Assembly: GCA_001898645.1 (NCBI GenBank)
Contig: MKUQ01000010.1
Location: 124,001 to 188,000, forward strand
Length of the DNA: 64,000 nucleotides
Direction: 5' to 3'
Source of the DNA: Burkholderiales bacterium 70-64
GTDB taxonomy: Bacteria; Pseudomonadota; Gammaproteobacteria; Burkholderiales; Burkholderiaceae_E
Of the stretch, positions 16,592 through 25,486 are shown piece after piece. Below the pieces are notes generated by a model that was not told the DNA's origin, ran no database searches, and saw nothing but the letters and a program-made list of their open reading frames with translations. Position 1 is the first letter of the stretch. Every line of letters starts with the position of its first letter. The position numbers and the translations under genes were made by a program.

Positions 16592-17478
16592 GGCTTGGGG
16601 GCACCGCGAATGTAGTCGATGCGCGGCAGCTCCGATTCGGAAGCGGAGCGTGCCCGGGAATGTGCTGCGGCGGCGGGTGGCGCCGGCTTCCGTCTCGCGG
16701 GTGCAGGCGCCGCCTCGGGCGAGGCAGGCTCTGCCGGTGCGGACCCCGCCCGAGACGACGGGACCTGGCTCGCCGCACGAGCGGATGCGGAACCTGGCCC
16801 GGCCAGGACATCGAGCCGTCGCCGCACGCTGCGGATCGCCTCGCCGATCGGTTCGCGCGGCCCGGCCGCGGCCGCCGCAGGACCGATGCGCTCGAGCGTG
16901 CGCAGCGACTGCTGGGCAAGCTCGAGATTGATCAGGGCGAGGTTGTACAGGGCCTTGGCGCGCAAGGCGGAATCGGTCCCCTCGCCGTCGCCGCGGGCAG
17001 CGGCGCGGCGATAGGCGCCGAGCGCCTTGAACCGATCGTTGCGCTGGTGGTGCAGGTTGCCGATGCGCAGCCACGCCAGGACATGACCGGGCTCGAGCGA
17101 TACCACGCGCTCGAAGGCGGCCATCGCCTCGTCGGCGCGGCCACCCCGATAGGCCGCCTCGCCCCGTTCGAGCAGGCGCGTCAGGTCGGCGCGGGTTGCC
17201 GACGCCGAGGCGTCGACGGGCGCCTCCGTAGCCGGTGACGGGCTCTCCGCAGTTGCCGCGGCTGCCTGGGCCACCGTCACTGCAACAGGCTGTCCTGCGG
17301 TGGGCTGTCCTGCGGTGGGATGCCCTTCGGCGGACCGCGCCTCGGCAGACTGCACCCCGGCCGGCGCCGCCGCGACAGGCAGGTCGGCGCACGCTCCCAG
17401 CGGCAGCATCAGGCCGACGGCACCGGCGATCGAAAGCGCTGCACTCGCGCGGGCACCGCGGCGATACGGAGATGTCAT
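16588..17478 (-). CDS. TadD-like TPR lipoprotein
   Basis: 296-aa protein. A signal sequence ends in the lipobox LGAC near residue 30, so it is probably an outer-membrane lipoprotein. A repeat-rich linker (HPTAGQPTAGQP) precedes two to three tetratricopeptide-like helical pairs (RGEAAYRGGRADEAMAAFER, VLAWLRIGNLHHQRNDRFKA). The C-terminal 80 residues are Ala/Pro-rich. TadD lipoproteins help assemble the outer-membrane secretin of the Flp pilus. It overlaps neighbours on both sides by four bases. Confidence 0.75.
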   Translation of the reverse strand: MTSPYRRGARASAALSIAGAVGLMLPLGACADLPVAAAPAGVQSAEARSAEGHPTAGQPTAGQPVAVTVAQAAAATAESPSPATEAPVDASASATRADLTRLLERGEAAYRGGRADEAMAAFERVVSLEPGHVLAWLRIGNLHHQRNDRFKALGAYRRAAARGDGEGTDSALRAKALYNLALINLELAQQSLRTLERIGPAAAAAGPREPIGEAIRSVRRRLDVLAGPGSASARAASQVPSSRAGSAPAEPASPEAAPAPARRKPAPPAAAAHSRARSASESELPRIDYIRGAPKP

Positions 17479-17900
17479 CGGAATGCTCCTCGGAGGAAAG
17501 CAGGCCGCGCGGCCTCGGAAGCGCAGCCCCAGACGAGCCGCGTGCCCTCGCGCAGTCCGAGACGCGCCGCCTCGCCGGCGGACAGCTCGAGCACTGCGCG
17601 GCAGCGGGGTCCGATGCGCAAGCGCCGGGGCGGCACGCTGCGGTCGATGCGCTGCACGACCATGCAGGGCGAGACGAAGACCAGGTCGAGCGCCCCGCGC
17701 ACGCCGAACGTGTGCACGGCACGGCATGGCTCGATCCACAGGCCCGCGCCGCCGGGCGGCGTGGGCAGGGCGACCAGGCCGCGCAGCCGCGCCGCGAAGC
17801 TGCGCGCGCACTCGGTCGCGATGCGCACGCGCGCGCCGCCGGCGGCCTCGAACTCCAGCACCGCGGACGCCAGCGGCCCGGACTTGCCTCGGGCGATCAC
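17475..17900 (-). CDS. DUF192-family protein in the tad operon
   Basis: 141-aa protein with the DUF192 pattern: AARLRGLVALPTPPGGAGLW, then VHTFGVRGALDLVFVSPCMV and VLELSAGEAARLGLREGTRL. GTG 17900 shares GTGA with the tadC stop. DUF192 proteins have a small beta-barrel and no established biochemical role. No signal peptide is seen in this copy. Four-base overlaps with tadC and the TPR gene tie it firmly to the pilus operon. Confidence 0.8.
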   Translation of the reverse strand: MIARGKSGPLASAVLEFEAAGGARVRIATECARSFAARLRGLVALPTPPGGAGLWIEPCRAVHTFGVRGALDLVFVSPCMVVQRIDRSVPPRRLRIGPRCRAVLELSAGEAARLGLREGTRLVWGCASEAARPAFLRGAFR

Positions 17901-18775
17901 AGCACGCCCTCCTGCAGCAGGCGATACACGACCGGGAAGAGCAGGATCGCGAAGGTGCCCGGGAAGATGCATAACACCAGCGGCAGCAGCATCTTGACGG
18001 GGGCCTCCATGGCAAGGCGTTCGGCGCGCAGGAAGCGCTCGGTGCGCCGCTGCTCGGCCTGCGTGCGCAGGATCGGGCCGAGGCTCGCCCCCTGGCGCTC
18101 GGCGGCCAGCAGCGCGGCCACGAGATTCGACACTGCCGGTAGCGCGAGGCGTGCGGCCATCGCCCGCAACGCCTCGTGGCGCGGCTGGCCGGCATGGACA
18201 TCGCGCAGCACACGCTGCCATTCGTCGCGCAGCGGCCCGGCCGGGCCGTGCCTGGCCGCCTGCCCGAGCGCCGCTCCGAGGTTGGCACCGGCTTCGATCG
18301 ACAGGGTGATCAGGTCCAGGTCGTGCGGCAGCTGGCGCAGGATCGCCTGGCGGCGACGCGCGATGCGGTCGCGCAGGGCCGTGCGCGGCATCAGCGCACC
18401 GAGCACGGCAGCCGGCGGTGCGATCAGCGCCGGCGACACGCCAGTGAACGCGGTGACGCACACCGCGCCCAGCGCACCCGAGACTGCGCCCATGCATTGC
18501 GCGGCGAGGAACTGCTCGGCATCGATCGCCCGATCGAGGCCGGCGCGCGCCAGCGCATCGCGCGCACGTTCGCGCTGTCCGGCGCTCAGCCACGGCGCGA
18601 CCATGGGTGCGAGTCGGCGTACCAGCGGCCAGGCAAAGCGCCAGGCGTGCGGCGGCGGCACGGCATGCGAGGGCAGCGGCCGCAGCGGCGCAGACCACGC
18701 ACCGGCCAATGCAGCGACCATCGCCAACACGGCGATGAACGCCGCGCCGAGCGAGGCGATGAGCGAGGCGCTCAT
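17897..18775 (-). CDS. tadC: TadC, Flp pilus inner-membrane platform protein
   Basis: 292-aa type II secretion F-domain protein. An N-terminal membrane segment is followed by the cytoplasmic helical domain (LPHDLDLITLSIEAGANLGA, RQGASLGPILRTQAEQRRTE) and a C-terminal hydrophobic hairpin (MLLPLVLCIFPGTFAILLFP). With TadB it forms the membrane platform driven by the ATPase. Overlaps tadB and the DUF192 gene by four bases each. Confidence 0.9.
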   Translation of the reverse strand: MSASLIASLGAAFIAVLAMVAALAGAWSAPLRPLPSHAVPPPHAWRFAWPLVRRLAPMVAPWLSAGQRERARDALARAGLDRAIDAEQFLAAQCMGAVSGALGAVCVTAFTGVSPALIAPPAAVLGALMPRTALRDRIARRRQAILRQLPHDLDLITLSIEAGANLGAALGQAARHGPAGPLRDEWQRVLRDVHAGQPRHEALRAMAARLALPAVSNLVAALLAAERQGASLGPILRTQAEQRRTERFLRAERLAMEAPVKMLLPLVLCIFPGTFAILLFPVVYRLLQEGVL

Positions 18776-19638
18776 ACGTCGATCGCCACGATGCGACGGA
18801 TCAGCGCCATGCCGATCCCCTGCAGCACGACCACCACTGCGCACACCGTCCAGCCCTGCCAGGTATCGACGAGGGCGCGCATGGCGATGGGATCGATGGC
18901 GAACAGCAGCGCCGCGAGCACCACCGGCAGCGCCCCCATGATCCACGCCTGCAGGCGGCCCTGGGCGGTCAGGGCGCGGATCTTGCCCTCGATGGCGAGC
19001 TTGCGGCGCGTGGTTTCGGCCAGCGACTCGAGCGTTCTCGCCATGCCGCCTCCCGTCTCGGCGCCGATGCGCAGGGCGGAAGCGAACAGGATCGTCTCCT
19101 CGATCGGCATGCGACGCGCGAGCGAGCCGAGCGCCTGATCCAGGCCGACGCCGAGCCGCTGCTCGCGCAGCAGCAGGCCGAGCTCCTGGCGTGCCGGCGG
19201 CTCGATCTCGGTGCCGGCCTGGGCGAGGGCCTGCCCGAGCCCGCTGCCGGCGCGCAGCCCTCCGGCCACCAGCATCAGCAGGTCGGGCATCTGCTGGCGA
19301 AACGCCTCCAGCCGCCGGCGACGCAGGCCGCGCAACACCAGGCCGGGCAAGGCGCCGAATGCCAGGGCTGCGACCAGCGCTGCCTGCCATTGGCCGCTCG
19401 CGACCCACACGCCCGCCGTGACCGCGATCGCGAGGACGTGCTGCAGCACGAAGAGGCGCGCCGCGTCGATGAAGAGAAACGATTCGCGCATGCGGGCCGC
19501 CACTGCGCGTTCGAAGCGCTCGCGATGCGCCCGTGCATAGCGCCTCGCGAGCAGCGTGCCAAGCGCGAGCGCAGCGGAGGCGCCCGCGAAGACGGCGCAC
19601 AGCACCGGCCACAGGTCGGCCCAGCGAAGCTCGTTCAC
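18772..19638 (-). CDS. tadB: TadB, Flp pilus inner-membrane platform protein
   Basis: 288-aa type II secretion F-domain protein: N-terminal membrane segments, then MPDLLMLVAGGLRAGSGLGQ and FASALRIGAETGGGMARTLE as the paired cytoplasmic F-domain motifs, and C-terminal membrane helices. Partner of TadC in the inner-membrane platform. ATG 19638 overlaps the ATPase stop. Confidence 0.9.
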   Translation of the reverse strand: MNELRWADLWPVLCAVFAGASAALALGTLLARRYARAHRERFERAVAARMRESFLFIDAARLFVLQHVLAIAVTAGVWVASGQWQAALVAALAFGALPGLVLRGLRRRRLEAFRQQMPDLLMLVAGGLRAGSGLGQALAQAGTEIEPPARQELGLLLREQRLGVGLDQALGSLARRMPIEETILFASALRIGAETGGGMARTLESLAETTRRKLAIEGKIRALTAQGRLQAWIMGALPVVLAALLFAIDPIAMRALVDTWQGWTVCAVVVVLQGIGMALIRRIVAIDV

Positions 19639-21287
19639 GATGCCCCCCGGAAGATGGACAGATCGAGCGCCAGGCCCTCGGCCTGGAGGCTCTCGTAGAA
19701 CTGCGGCACGTTGTTGCAGCCGACGAAGCGTCCGCCCTGCGCGGCGCGTCCCGTGCGGCGTTCGAAGCGAAAGAGCGGCTGCATCAGCACGCGCTGGCCC
19801 TCCAGGCCCGTGATCTCGACGATCTCCACCACGCGTCGCCGCCCATCGGCCAGCCGCGCCTGGTGCACGACGACGTCGACCGCCGCCGCGATCTGCTCGC
19901 GGATCGCGAGCACCGGCATGTCGACGTCTGCCATCAGCACCATCGTCTCCAGCCGAGAGATGACGTCGCGAGAGCTGTTGGCGTGCACCGTGGTGAGCGA
20001 GCCGTCATGGCCGGTATTCATCGCCTGCAGCATGTCGAGCGCTTCGCCGCCGCGGCACTCGCCGACCACGATGCGATCGGGGCGCATGCGCAGCGCGTTG
20101 CGCACCAGGTCGCGGATGGCGACCTGGCCGTGGCCCTCGGCATTGGCGGGCCGGGCTTCGAGGCTGACCCGGTGCTCATGCGCCAGCCGCAGTTCGGCCG
20201 CGTCCTCGATCGTGATCACGCGCTCCGCCTCGGGAATCAGGTTCGAGAGCAGGTTGAGCAAGGTCGTCTTGCCGGAGCCGGTGCCGCCCGAGACGACGAC
20301 GTTGCGCCGGGTACGCACGCACACTTCTAGGAAGTCGAGCATCGGCTGCGACAGAGAGGCGATCGAAACCAGGTCTTGCGGCTCGAACAACCGGTGGTTG
20401 AAACGCCGAATGGTGATCGCGGGTCCGCGTATGGCCAGCGGAGGGATGATCGCGTTCACCCGCGAACCGTCGGGCAGGCGCGCGTCGACCATCGGCGAGC
20501 TCTCGTCGATGCGGCGGCCGAGCGGCGTGACGATGCGGTCGATGATGGCGCGCACCGCCTCCTCGCCGGTGAATGCGGCGTGACTGCGCTCGATGCGGCC
20601 CTCGCGCTCGACGAAGATCTCGTCGGGCGCATTGACCATGATCTCGGTGACCGTGTCGTCGCCCAGCAGCGGCTCGAGCGGCCCCAGCCCGATTGCCTCG
20701 TCGAGCACGCCGTGCACCAGGCGTTCGCGATCGACCTCGAGCGGCAAGGCGCGCTCGCGCTCGATCAGCTCGCGCAGCAGCGCTTCGATTTCGTGGCGCA
20801 ACTGCGCGGCGCTCAGCTGGCGGATGTCCTGCCGGCGCAGGTCGATCGCCCCCAGCAGCCGGCGGTGCAGGAGGCGGCGCCATTCGAGATCGGTCGCGGC
20901 GACGGTGTCGCCGGCGCCCGGCGCGGTTTGCCCGGCAGGCGCCTCTTCTTCGCCGGCCGCCGAGCCGCTGCCGGCGCAGGCAGGCACCGCTTCGGGCGCC
21001 TGCGGATGGACTCGCATGCGGTAGCCCGCAATGGCGATCTCGTCGTTCTCGGCCAGCGGCGCGTACTCGACGATGCGCTCGCCGTTGACCCAGGTGCCGC
21101 CGAGGCTGCCGAGGTCGATCAGCTTGAAGCCGTGCTCGATGCGGCGGATCTCGGCATGCGTACGCGCCACGCGCCAGCCGGCCAGCCGGACCGCGCTGCC
21201 GGGCTGGCGGCCGATGCGGCTGGGGAACTCGGTGAGGCGCAGGGCCCGCGGCATCTCGCCGTCGGCCTCGACGATCATGGTCAGCAT
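19635..21287 (-). CDS. cpaF: CpaF/TadA pilus ATPase with an N-terminal FHA domain
   Basis: 550-aa protein. Residues about 15-95 are a forkhead-associated domain (SRIGRQPGSAVRL, RTHAEIRR, LGSLGGTWVNG), a phosphothreonine-binding module. A linker leads to the CpaF ATPase: VHGVLDEAIGLGPLEPLLGD, Walker A GGTGSGKTT near residue 335, and the His/Asp boxes MRPDRIVVGECRGGEALDML. It powers Flp pilus assembly as a hexamer on the inner membrane. ATG 21287 lies just after the cpaC stop (13-bp gap, the only real gap between genes in this part of the operon). FHA-CpaF fusions occur in some bacteria; here the fusion implies phosphorylation-dependent control. Confidence 0.9.
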   Translation of the reverse strand: MLTMIVEADGEMPRALRLTEFPSRIGRQPGSAVRLAGWRVARTHAEIRRIEHGFKLIDLGSLGGTWVNGERIVEYAPLAENDEIAIAGYRMRVHPQAPEAVPACAGSGSAAGEEEAPAGQTAPGAGDTVAATDLEWRRLLHRRLLGAIDLRRQDIRQLSAAQLRHEIEALLRELIERERALPLEVDRERLVHGVLDEAIGLGPLEPLLGDDTVTEIMVNAPDEIFVEREGRIERSHAAFTGEEAVRAIIDRIVTPLGRRIDESSPMVDARLPDGSRVNAIIPPLAIRGPAITIRRFNHRLFEPQDLVSIASLSQPMLDFLEVCVRTRRNVVVSGGTGSGKTTLLNLLSNLIPEAERVITIEDAAELRLAHEHRVSLEARPANAEGHGQVAIRDLVRNALRMRPDRIVVGECRGGEALDMLQAMNTGHDGSLTTVHANSSRDVISRLETMVLMADVDMPVLAIREQIAAAVDVVVHQARLADGRRRVVEIVEITGLEGQRVLMQPLFRFERRTGRAAQGGRFVGCNNVPQFYESLQAEGLALDLSIFRGAS

Positions 21288-21300
21288 GGGCGTGCTCCGG

Positions 21301-22632
21301 TCAGTCGGCCATGCGCAGGCGCTCGCGCACCTGCTCGAGCTGCCGCTCACTGCGCTCGACGGCAGCGCGCTGGGTGTCGCTCCGGGCGTCCACGAAGCGC
21401 GGCGTGATGAACACCACCAGGTCGGTCTTGCGGTCGCGGAACTCGCGCGAGCGGAACAGCTTGCCGAGGATGGGCAGCTCCCCCAGCCCCGGCACCTTGT
21501 CGATGGACTTCGAGGAGTCCTCGCTCAGCAGCCCCGCGATCACCAGCGTCTCGTTCTCGCGCAGATTGACCTCGGTCTCCGCGCGCCGCTTGACCAGGCC
21601 CGGTACGTCCTGCACCTGGATCTCGAAGTTGATGGCCGAGATCTCGGTGGCGATCTTCGCAGCGATCACGCCGCTTTCGCTGGCCACCGGACTCACGTCG
21701 AACTTCACGCCGTACTCCTTGAAGCCGACCGACACGGTGCCCAGGCCGCTGGCGAAAGGCACCGGCAGCTCGCCGCCGGCGACGAAGCGCGCCGAACCGC
21801 CGCTGCGGCACGACAGGCGCGGCTCGGCGAGCACCACCGCATCGCCGTTCTTCGCCAGCAGGTTGATCATCGACGTGATCGACGAGGCCAGGCCCAGCGT
21901 GGTGGCGAACGGAGCGACCCGCGGGCGGACTTCCAGCGCGGCATCGGCGGCCGCCCCGCCAGGGCGGAATGCGTTGCTGCGATGCAGGTCGCCGAGGATG
22001 CCGAAGCTCGGCCCCTGCATGCTGCCGCTCCAGCGCACGCCGAGGTCCTCGAGCAGGTCACGGCGGATCTCGACCATGCGCACGTCCATCTCGATCATGC
22101 GCTCGAGCCCGACGCGACTGATGAGGTTCACCACCTGCGGATAGCGCCGCGCGATCTCGCCCAGCCGCGTGGCCTCCTCTTCCGAGAGCTCGCTGCCTTC
22201 CAGGACCACCTTGTCGCCGACGATGCGCGCGCGCACCCGGCTGTACTCCCCCAACATGGCGCGGATCTCGGACAGCAGCCGGTTGGCGTCGGCCGGCACC
22301 ACGCTGATCGCGAAGCTGGTCTCGGTGCCGTCCTTCGCCCACAGGTGCAGCGTGCTCTGCCCGGCGGCCTCGGGAATCACCAGCACCTGGCCTCCGTCGA
22401 GCGCAGTGGCCTGGATCACCTTGCCGTTGCCGACGGCGACCCGCTTGAGCTCACCGGCACGAATCAGGTGCACCTGCCCGACGTACAGCTCGATCGGGAT
22501 GGTCGGCAGCCCGGTTTCGGCGGACGCGAGCTGGCAGACGGCCCAGCAGGCGGCGACTGCCGACCGCGGCGACGCAAGGCGCGAGAACCACGCGAGCAGC
22601 ACGAACGAGACCCCCCGGATGCCGGATTTCAT
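21301..22632 (-). CDS. cpaC: CpaC/RcpA, Flp pilus outer-membrane secretin
   Basis: 443-aa secretin. A signal-like hydrophobic start precedes the pilus-specific N0-like domain (IPIELYVGQVHLIRAGELKR), a BON-like part and the secretin core (VNLRENETLVIAGLLSEDSS, VPGLGELPILGKLF, KTDLVVFITPRFV). It forms the outer-membrane pore for the Flp fibre. ATG 22632 overlaps the cpaB stop by four bases. Confidence 0.9.
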   Translation of the reverse strand: MKSGIRGVSFVLLAWFSRLASPRSAVAACWAVCQLASAETGLPTIPIELYVGQVHLIRAGELKRVAVGNGKVIQATALDGGQVLVIPEAAGQSTLHLWAKDGTETSFAISVVPADANRLLSEIRAMLGEYSRVRARIVGDKVVLEGSELSEEEATRLGEIARRYPQVVNLISRVGLERMIEMDVRMVEIRRDLLEDLGVRWSGSMQGPSFGILGDLHRSNAFRPGGAAADAALEVRPRVAPFATTLGLASSITSMINLLAKNGDAVVLAEPRLSCRSGGSARFVAGGELPVPFASGLGTVSVGFKEYGVKFDVSPVASESGVIAAKIATEISAINFEIQVQDVPGLVKRRAETEVNLRENETLVIAGLLSEDSSKSIDKVPGLGELPILGKLFRSREFRDRKTDLVVFITPRFVDARSDTQRAAVERSERQLEQVRERLRMAD

Positions 22633-23732
22633 GGACGTTTCGCCTCGTCGTGTTCGCGCTGGGTATCGGCCGCAGCAGCGGCACCGGGACGGCGCAGCGA
22701 CCATGGCATGGTCTCGGGCATGGCAGGCGCCGACGCTCCCGCCGGCGGCACGAGCTTCGCTGGCCCCGCGGGTGCAGCGAACACCGCGGATGCTGCCGGC
22801 ATGGGCGGCGCCTGCATGCCCCCGATCGGCCGCTCGGACGGCGCAACCGGCGGCGCCATCTGCATCGCGACGAGCGCGCCGCGCCCACCCACGATGAGCT
22901 CCGGACCAAGCGGCGCGACCGCCGCACGCGGCGACGCCGGTTGCGTGATGCCGAGCAAGGCATTGAGGTCGAGCGCTCGCGCGCCCAGGGGCGTGCGATC
23001 GTCGGGATGCCGCAGCATCGCGGTGAGCTTGCCGGTGCGCTGCGCGACGATCAGCTGCTGGGCCTGCGCCGGCGTCACCTCAACGGTGATCGCCGTGAAG
23101 TGGCGTCCCCCCGCACCGTCCTCGGCTCCGGGGCGTACCTGGCGTCCGGTGGCCAGCACCGCGAGATCCTGCATCAGCGTGGTCGTCACCTCCTGGCCCG
23201 GGGGCTGTCCGGCCGGCGAAGGCGGCCGCACCGAGAAGATCAGATCGATCCGGTCACCGGGCTGCAACATGCCCGAAACGGAATTGACCTCGTCGACCAG
23301 GATCGACATTGCGCGGATCCCCTGGCGGATGCGGCTGGAGAAGCTGCCCCTCTCGGCACCGACGATCGCGCCGGCCAGCAACGGTTCACCGCTGCGCATC
23401 GGCTGGTCCAGCCTGGCGCCGATGTGCTGCTCGAAGCGCTCGGGACGGATCGCCGAGCCGGGCAGGTACTGCAAGGGCACCTCGCGCACCGCCATGTTCT
23501 CCGGCACGACGAGCTCGCCGCGCTCGAGGTCGCGCCTGGCCACCACCACCTCCACGGTTGCCTGGCGCGGCACCAGCCTGGCCTTCTCGATCTCGAGCCG
23601 TTCGGCGATGTAGCCGCGCGCGCCGAAGACCGCCAGCGTACCGAAGAGCAATGCAATGCCGAACAGCAGCAGGCTGCGATGCCGCAGGCACATGGCGGCA
23701 GCGGCACGAAAGGCGGCGAACGGGCTCTTCAT
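22629..23732 (-). CDS. cpaB: CpaB/RcpC, Flp pilus assembly protein
   Basis: 367-aa protein. An N-terminal membrane anchor (SLLLFGIALLFGTLAVFGAR) is followed by an SAF/AFP-like domain (VVVARRDLERGELVVPENMA, SAIRPERFE, LDQPMRSGEPLL) and the CpaB C-terminal part (MSILVDEVNSVSGMLQPGDR, IDLIFSV). A Pro/Ala-rich tail closes it. It works in the periplasm with the secretin. Four-base overlaps at both ends. Confidence 0.9.
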   Translation of the reverse strand: MKSPFAAFRAAAAMCLRHRSLLLFGIALLFGTLAVFGARGYIAERLEIEKARLVPRQATVEVVVARRDLERGELVVPENMAVREVPLQYLPGSAIRPERFEQHIGARLDQPMRSGEPLLAGAIVGAERGSFSSRIRQGIRAMSILVDEVNSVSGMLQPGDRIDLIFSVRPPSPAGQPPGQEVTTTLMQDLAVLATGRQVRPGAEDGAGGRHFTAITVEVTPAQAQQLIVAQRTGKLTAMLRHPDDRTPLGARALDLNALLGITQPASPRAAVAPLGPELIVGGRGALVAMQMAPPVAPSERPIGGMQAPPMPAASAVFAAPAGPAKLVPPAGASAPAMPETMPWSLRRPGAAAAADTQREHDEAKRP

Positions 23733-23893
23733 GGCAGGGACATCGCGTGGGTGTATCGTTCGTACCGGTCGCCGAACGCCTGGAACAGGCGCTCGAGCGG
23801 GCTGCGCGGCCCGGCGGCGAGCACGAGCACCAGGAGCGCCAGCACGATCAGGATCTCGACGGCCGACTGGCCGCGCTGCACGCGACGCTTCAT
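23729..23893 (-). CDS. 54-aa TadE/F-like small membrane protein
   Basis: A short ORF that fills the gap between cpaB and the periplasmic protein gene, sharing ATGA with each. It starts MKRRVQRGQSAVEILIVLAL, which is the class III prepilin pattern (basic start, Gly-Gln-Ser, Glu five residues later, then one hydrophobic helix) and ends in a charged tail. Its size equals that of a small pseudopilin. The perfect double overlap and the motif support a real gene. Confidence 0.75.
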   Translation of the reverse strand: MKRRVQRGQSAVEILIVLALLVLVLAAGPRSPLERLFQAFGDRYERYTHAMSLP

Positions 23894-24633
23894 TGCGGCA
23901 CCTCGACGTGGTAGAGCACGAGCGCCGTATCACGCTCGCGTGCGTGCAGGGTCACCATCACCTCGGCGCCGGCACGGCGATAGAAGCGCGCCCGGTCGTT
24001 GCGCCAGGTGAGCGCGCTTCGGACGGCCGGCATCGGCATGGCGGAAAATCCCGCTCGACGCAGATGCGCCTCGAGACGCCGTTCGGCTTCGTCGATGCCG
24101 TGCGGCAGCTCGGCAATGAGCGTGTCGGCCGAACGGTAGCCATCCGGCGCGGCATCGCGCGAGGCGAGCTGGCGCATCACGCGCGCATCGGCGGGTAGCA
24201 GGCGCTCGAGCACGCGCTCGCTGCGAGGTGATCGGGTACGGGCGCTCCAGTGCGTGAGCAGCCCCTCGCTGCCGCCGTCGGCCGACGCACGCAGTTGCAA
24301 GGTCTCGAAGCGCTCGCCGATCCGGCGCGAGAGCACCGACCAGCCTTCGCTTTCGGCACGCACGATGGGCCCTTCGTCGTCGCGACGCCAATGGCGCTCG
24401 ACCTCGGCCAAGGCCTGCGCCGGCCCGAGCCGGCTGCTCACCTGACTCACGCTCAACGCATGGCCGGCCAGCTCGCCCTCCGGCACTGCCACGCGCTCAC
24501 CCTCGAGGCCCGGCGGCAAAGCAGGCCTGGACTCGGCGCGCGCCGGCGTCCCGATGCCGGCAAGCGGCAGCGCCAGCATCAGCGCCGTGCCGATCGGCAC
24601 GAAATGCTCGCGCAGGCGCTGTGCGCCAGTCAT
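23890..24633 (-). CDS. Periplasmic protein of the tad operon, unknown function
   Basis: 247-aa protein with a signal peptide (LMLALPLAGIGTPARA, cleavage before Glu-Ser). I recognise no domain. The mature part is mixed alpha/beta and charged, with DEAERRLEAHLRRAGFSAM near the middle-to-end and a final beta-like stretch (AEVMVTLHARERDTALVLYH). It may play an assembly role, judging only by its place in the operon. It overlaps both neighbours by four bases. Confidence 0.65.
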   Translation of the reverse strand: MTGAQRLREHFVPIGTALMLALPLAGIGTPARAESRPALPPGLEGERVAVPEGELAGHALSVSQVSSRLGPAQALAEVERHWRRDDEGPIVRAESEGWSVLSRRIGERFETLQLRASADGGSEGLLTHWSARTRSPRSERVLERLLPADARVMRQLASRDAAPDGYRSADTLIAELPHGIDEAERRLEAHLRRAGFSAMPMPAVRSALTWRNDRARFYRRAGAEVMVTLHARERDTALVLYHVEVPQ

Positions 24634-25481
24634 GGCGCCACCCTGTCGGCCGGCACGCGGTCGACGTCCACGCGGTATGGCCTGAACGAGGCCGCGCTGG
24701 GCTCGATGCCCGCTGCCTGCATCAGGCCGATGCTCCAGTGCGTGAGCTGGTAGCCGAGCGCGAACGCGGTCTCGTGCAGTGTATCGAGCCGGCTGCCCTG
24801 CGCCACGCGCGAGTCGACACGGTGCGCCTCGCTCCCGTACGGCCCGGAGGCGTGCCAGGCATCGGTGAGCACCGCGGTGCGCGCCTGCAGCGTGAGCGGG
24901 AGCGAATCGAGCCGGGTGAACTGCTCGTTGCCGGCCTCGCTCGGCGAGACGCGCACCTGCACCTGCGCTTCCGTCATGCCGCCGGTGAGCGACAGGCCGA
25001 AGCGCGCGGGGCCGGCGACGCTGTCGAGCAGGTTGGCCGCGCCGGCAGCCGCACGCCCGATCGCCGTGGAGCGGCCGGCATCGAACCGCGGCGACGACAG
25101 CGTCGCGCCGACGTCTGCGAAGCGCTCGAGCAGAGGTTGCCCGCGACGGTCGACCCACAGCGCATTGCGCTCGGCCGCCGGCGCCGGATCGGCGATCACG
25201 TCGTTGCTGAGGATTTCGCGATCGATGCGGCCGTAGTGACGCCGGCGCACTTCATCGGCCAGGCCCGCATATGCGGCAGGATCGGCGCAGGCCTGCGGCC
25301 GCACCGTGCACTCGAATGCGAGCGTGCGCGAGGCGGCGATCGTGGCCTGCTGCATGGCCTGGAACTTCCCCAGCATCATCGTCAGCACGGCCAGCGGGAC
25401 CAGCACCAGCGCCGCCACGAGCGCCTCGACCAGCGCCTGGCCGTGCTGCCGGGAGTGACCCATGCGACGATCAGGACACAT
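24630..25481 (-). CDS. TadE/TadG-like pilus assembly protein
   Basis: 283-aa protein with a TadE-type prepilin-like start (RQHGQALVEALVAALVLVPL) and a long extracytoplasmic domain. ATG 25481 is taken; ATG 25463 (MGHSRQHGQ) is equally possible. Gap to the preceding TadG-like gene is 5 bp. Role: minor pseudopilin or membrane-anchored assembly factor of the Flp pilus, by family. Confidence 0.75.
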   Translation of the reverse strand: MCPDRRMGHSRQHGQALVEALVAALVLVPLAVLTMMLGKFQAMQQATIAASRTLAFECTVRPQACADPAAYAGLADEVRRRHYGRIDREILSNDVIADPAPAAERNALWVDRRGQPLLERFADVGATLSSPRFDAGRSTAIGRAAAGAANLLDSVAGPARFGLSLTGGMTEAQVQVRVSPSEAGNEQFTRLDSLPLTLQARTAVLTDAWHASGPYGSEAHRVDSRVAQGSRLDTLHETAFALGYQLTHWSIGLMQAAGIEPSAASFRPYRVDVDRVPADRVAP

Positions 25482-25486
25482 GGCGA

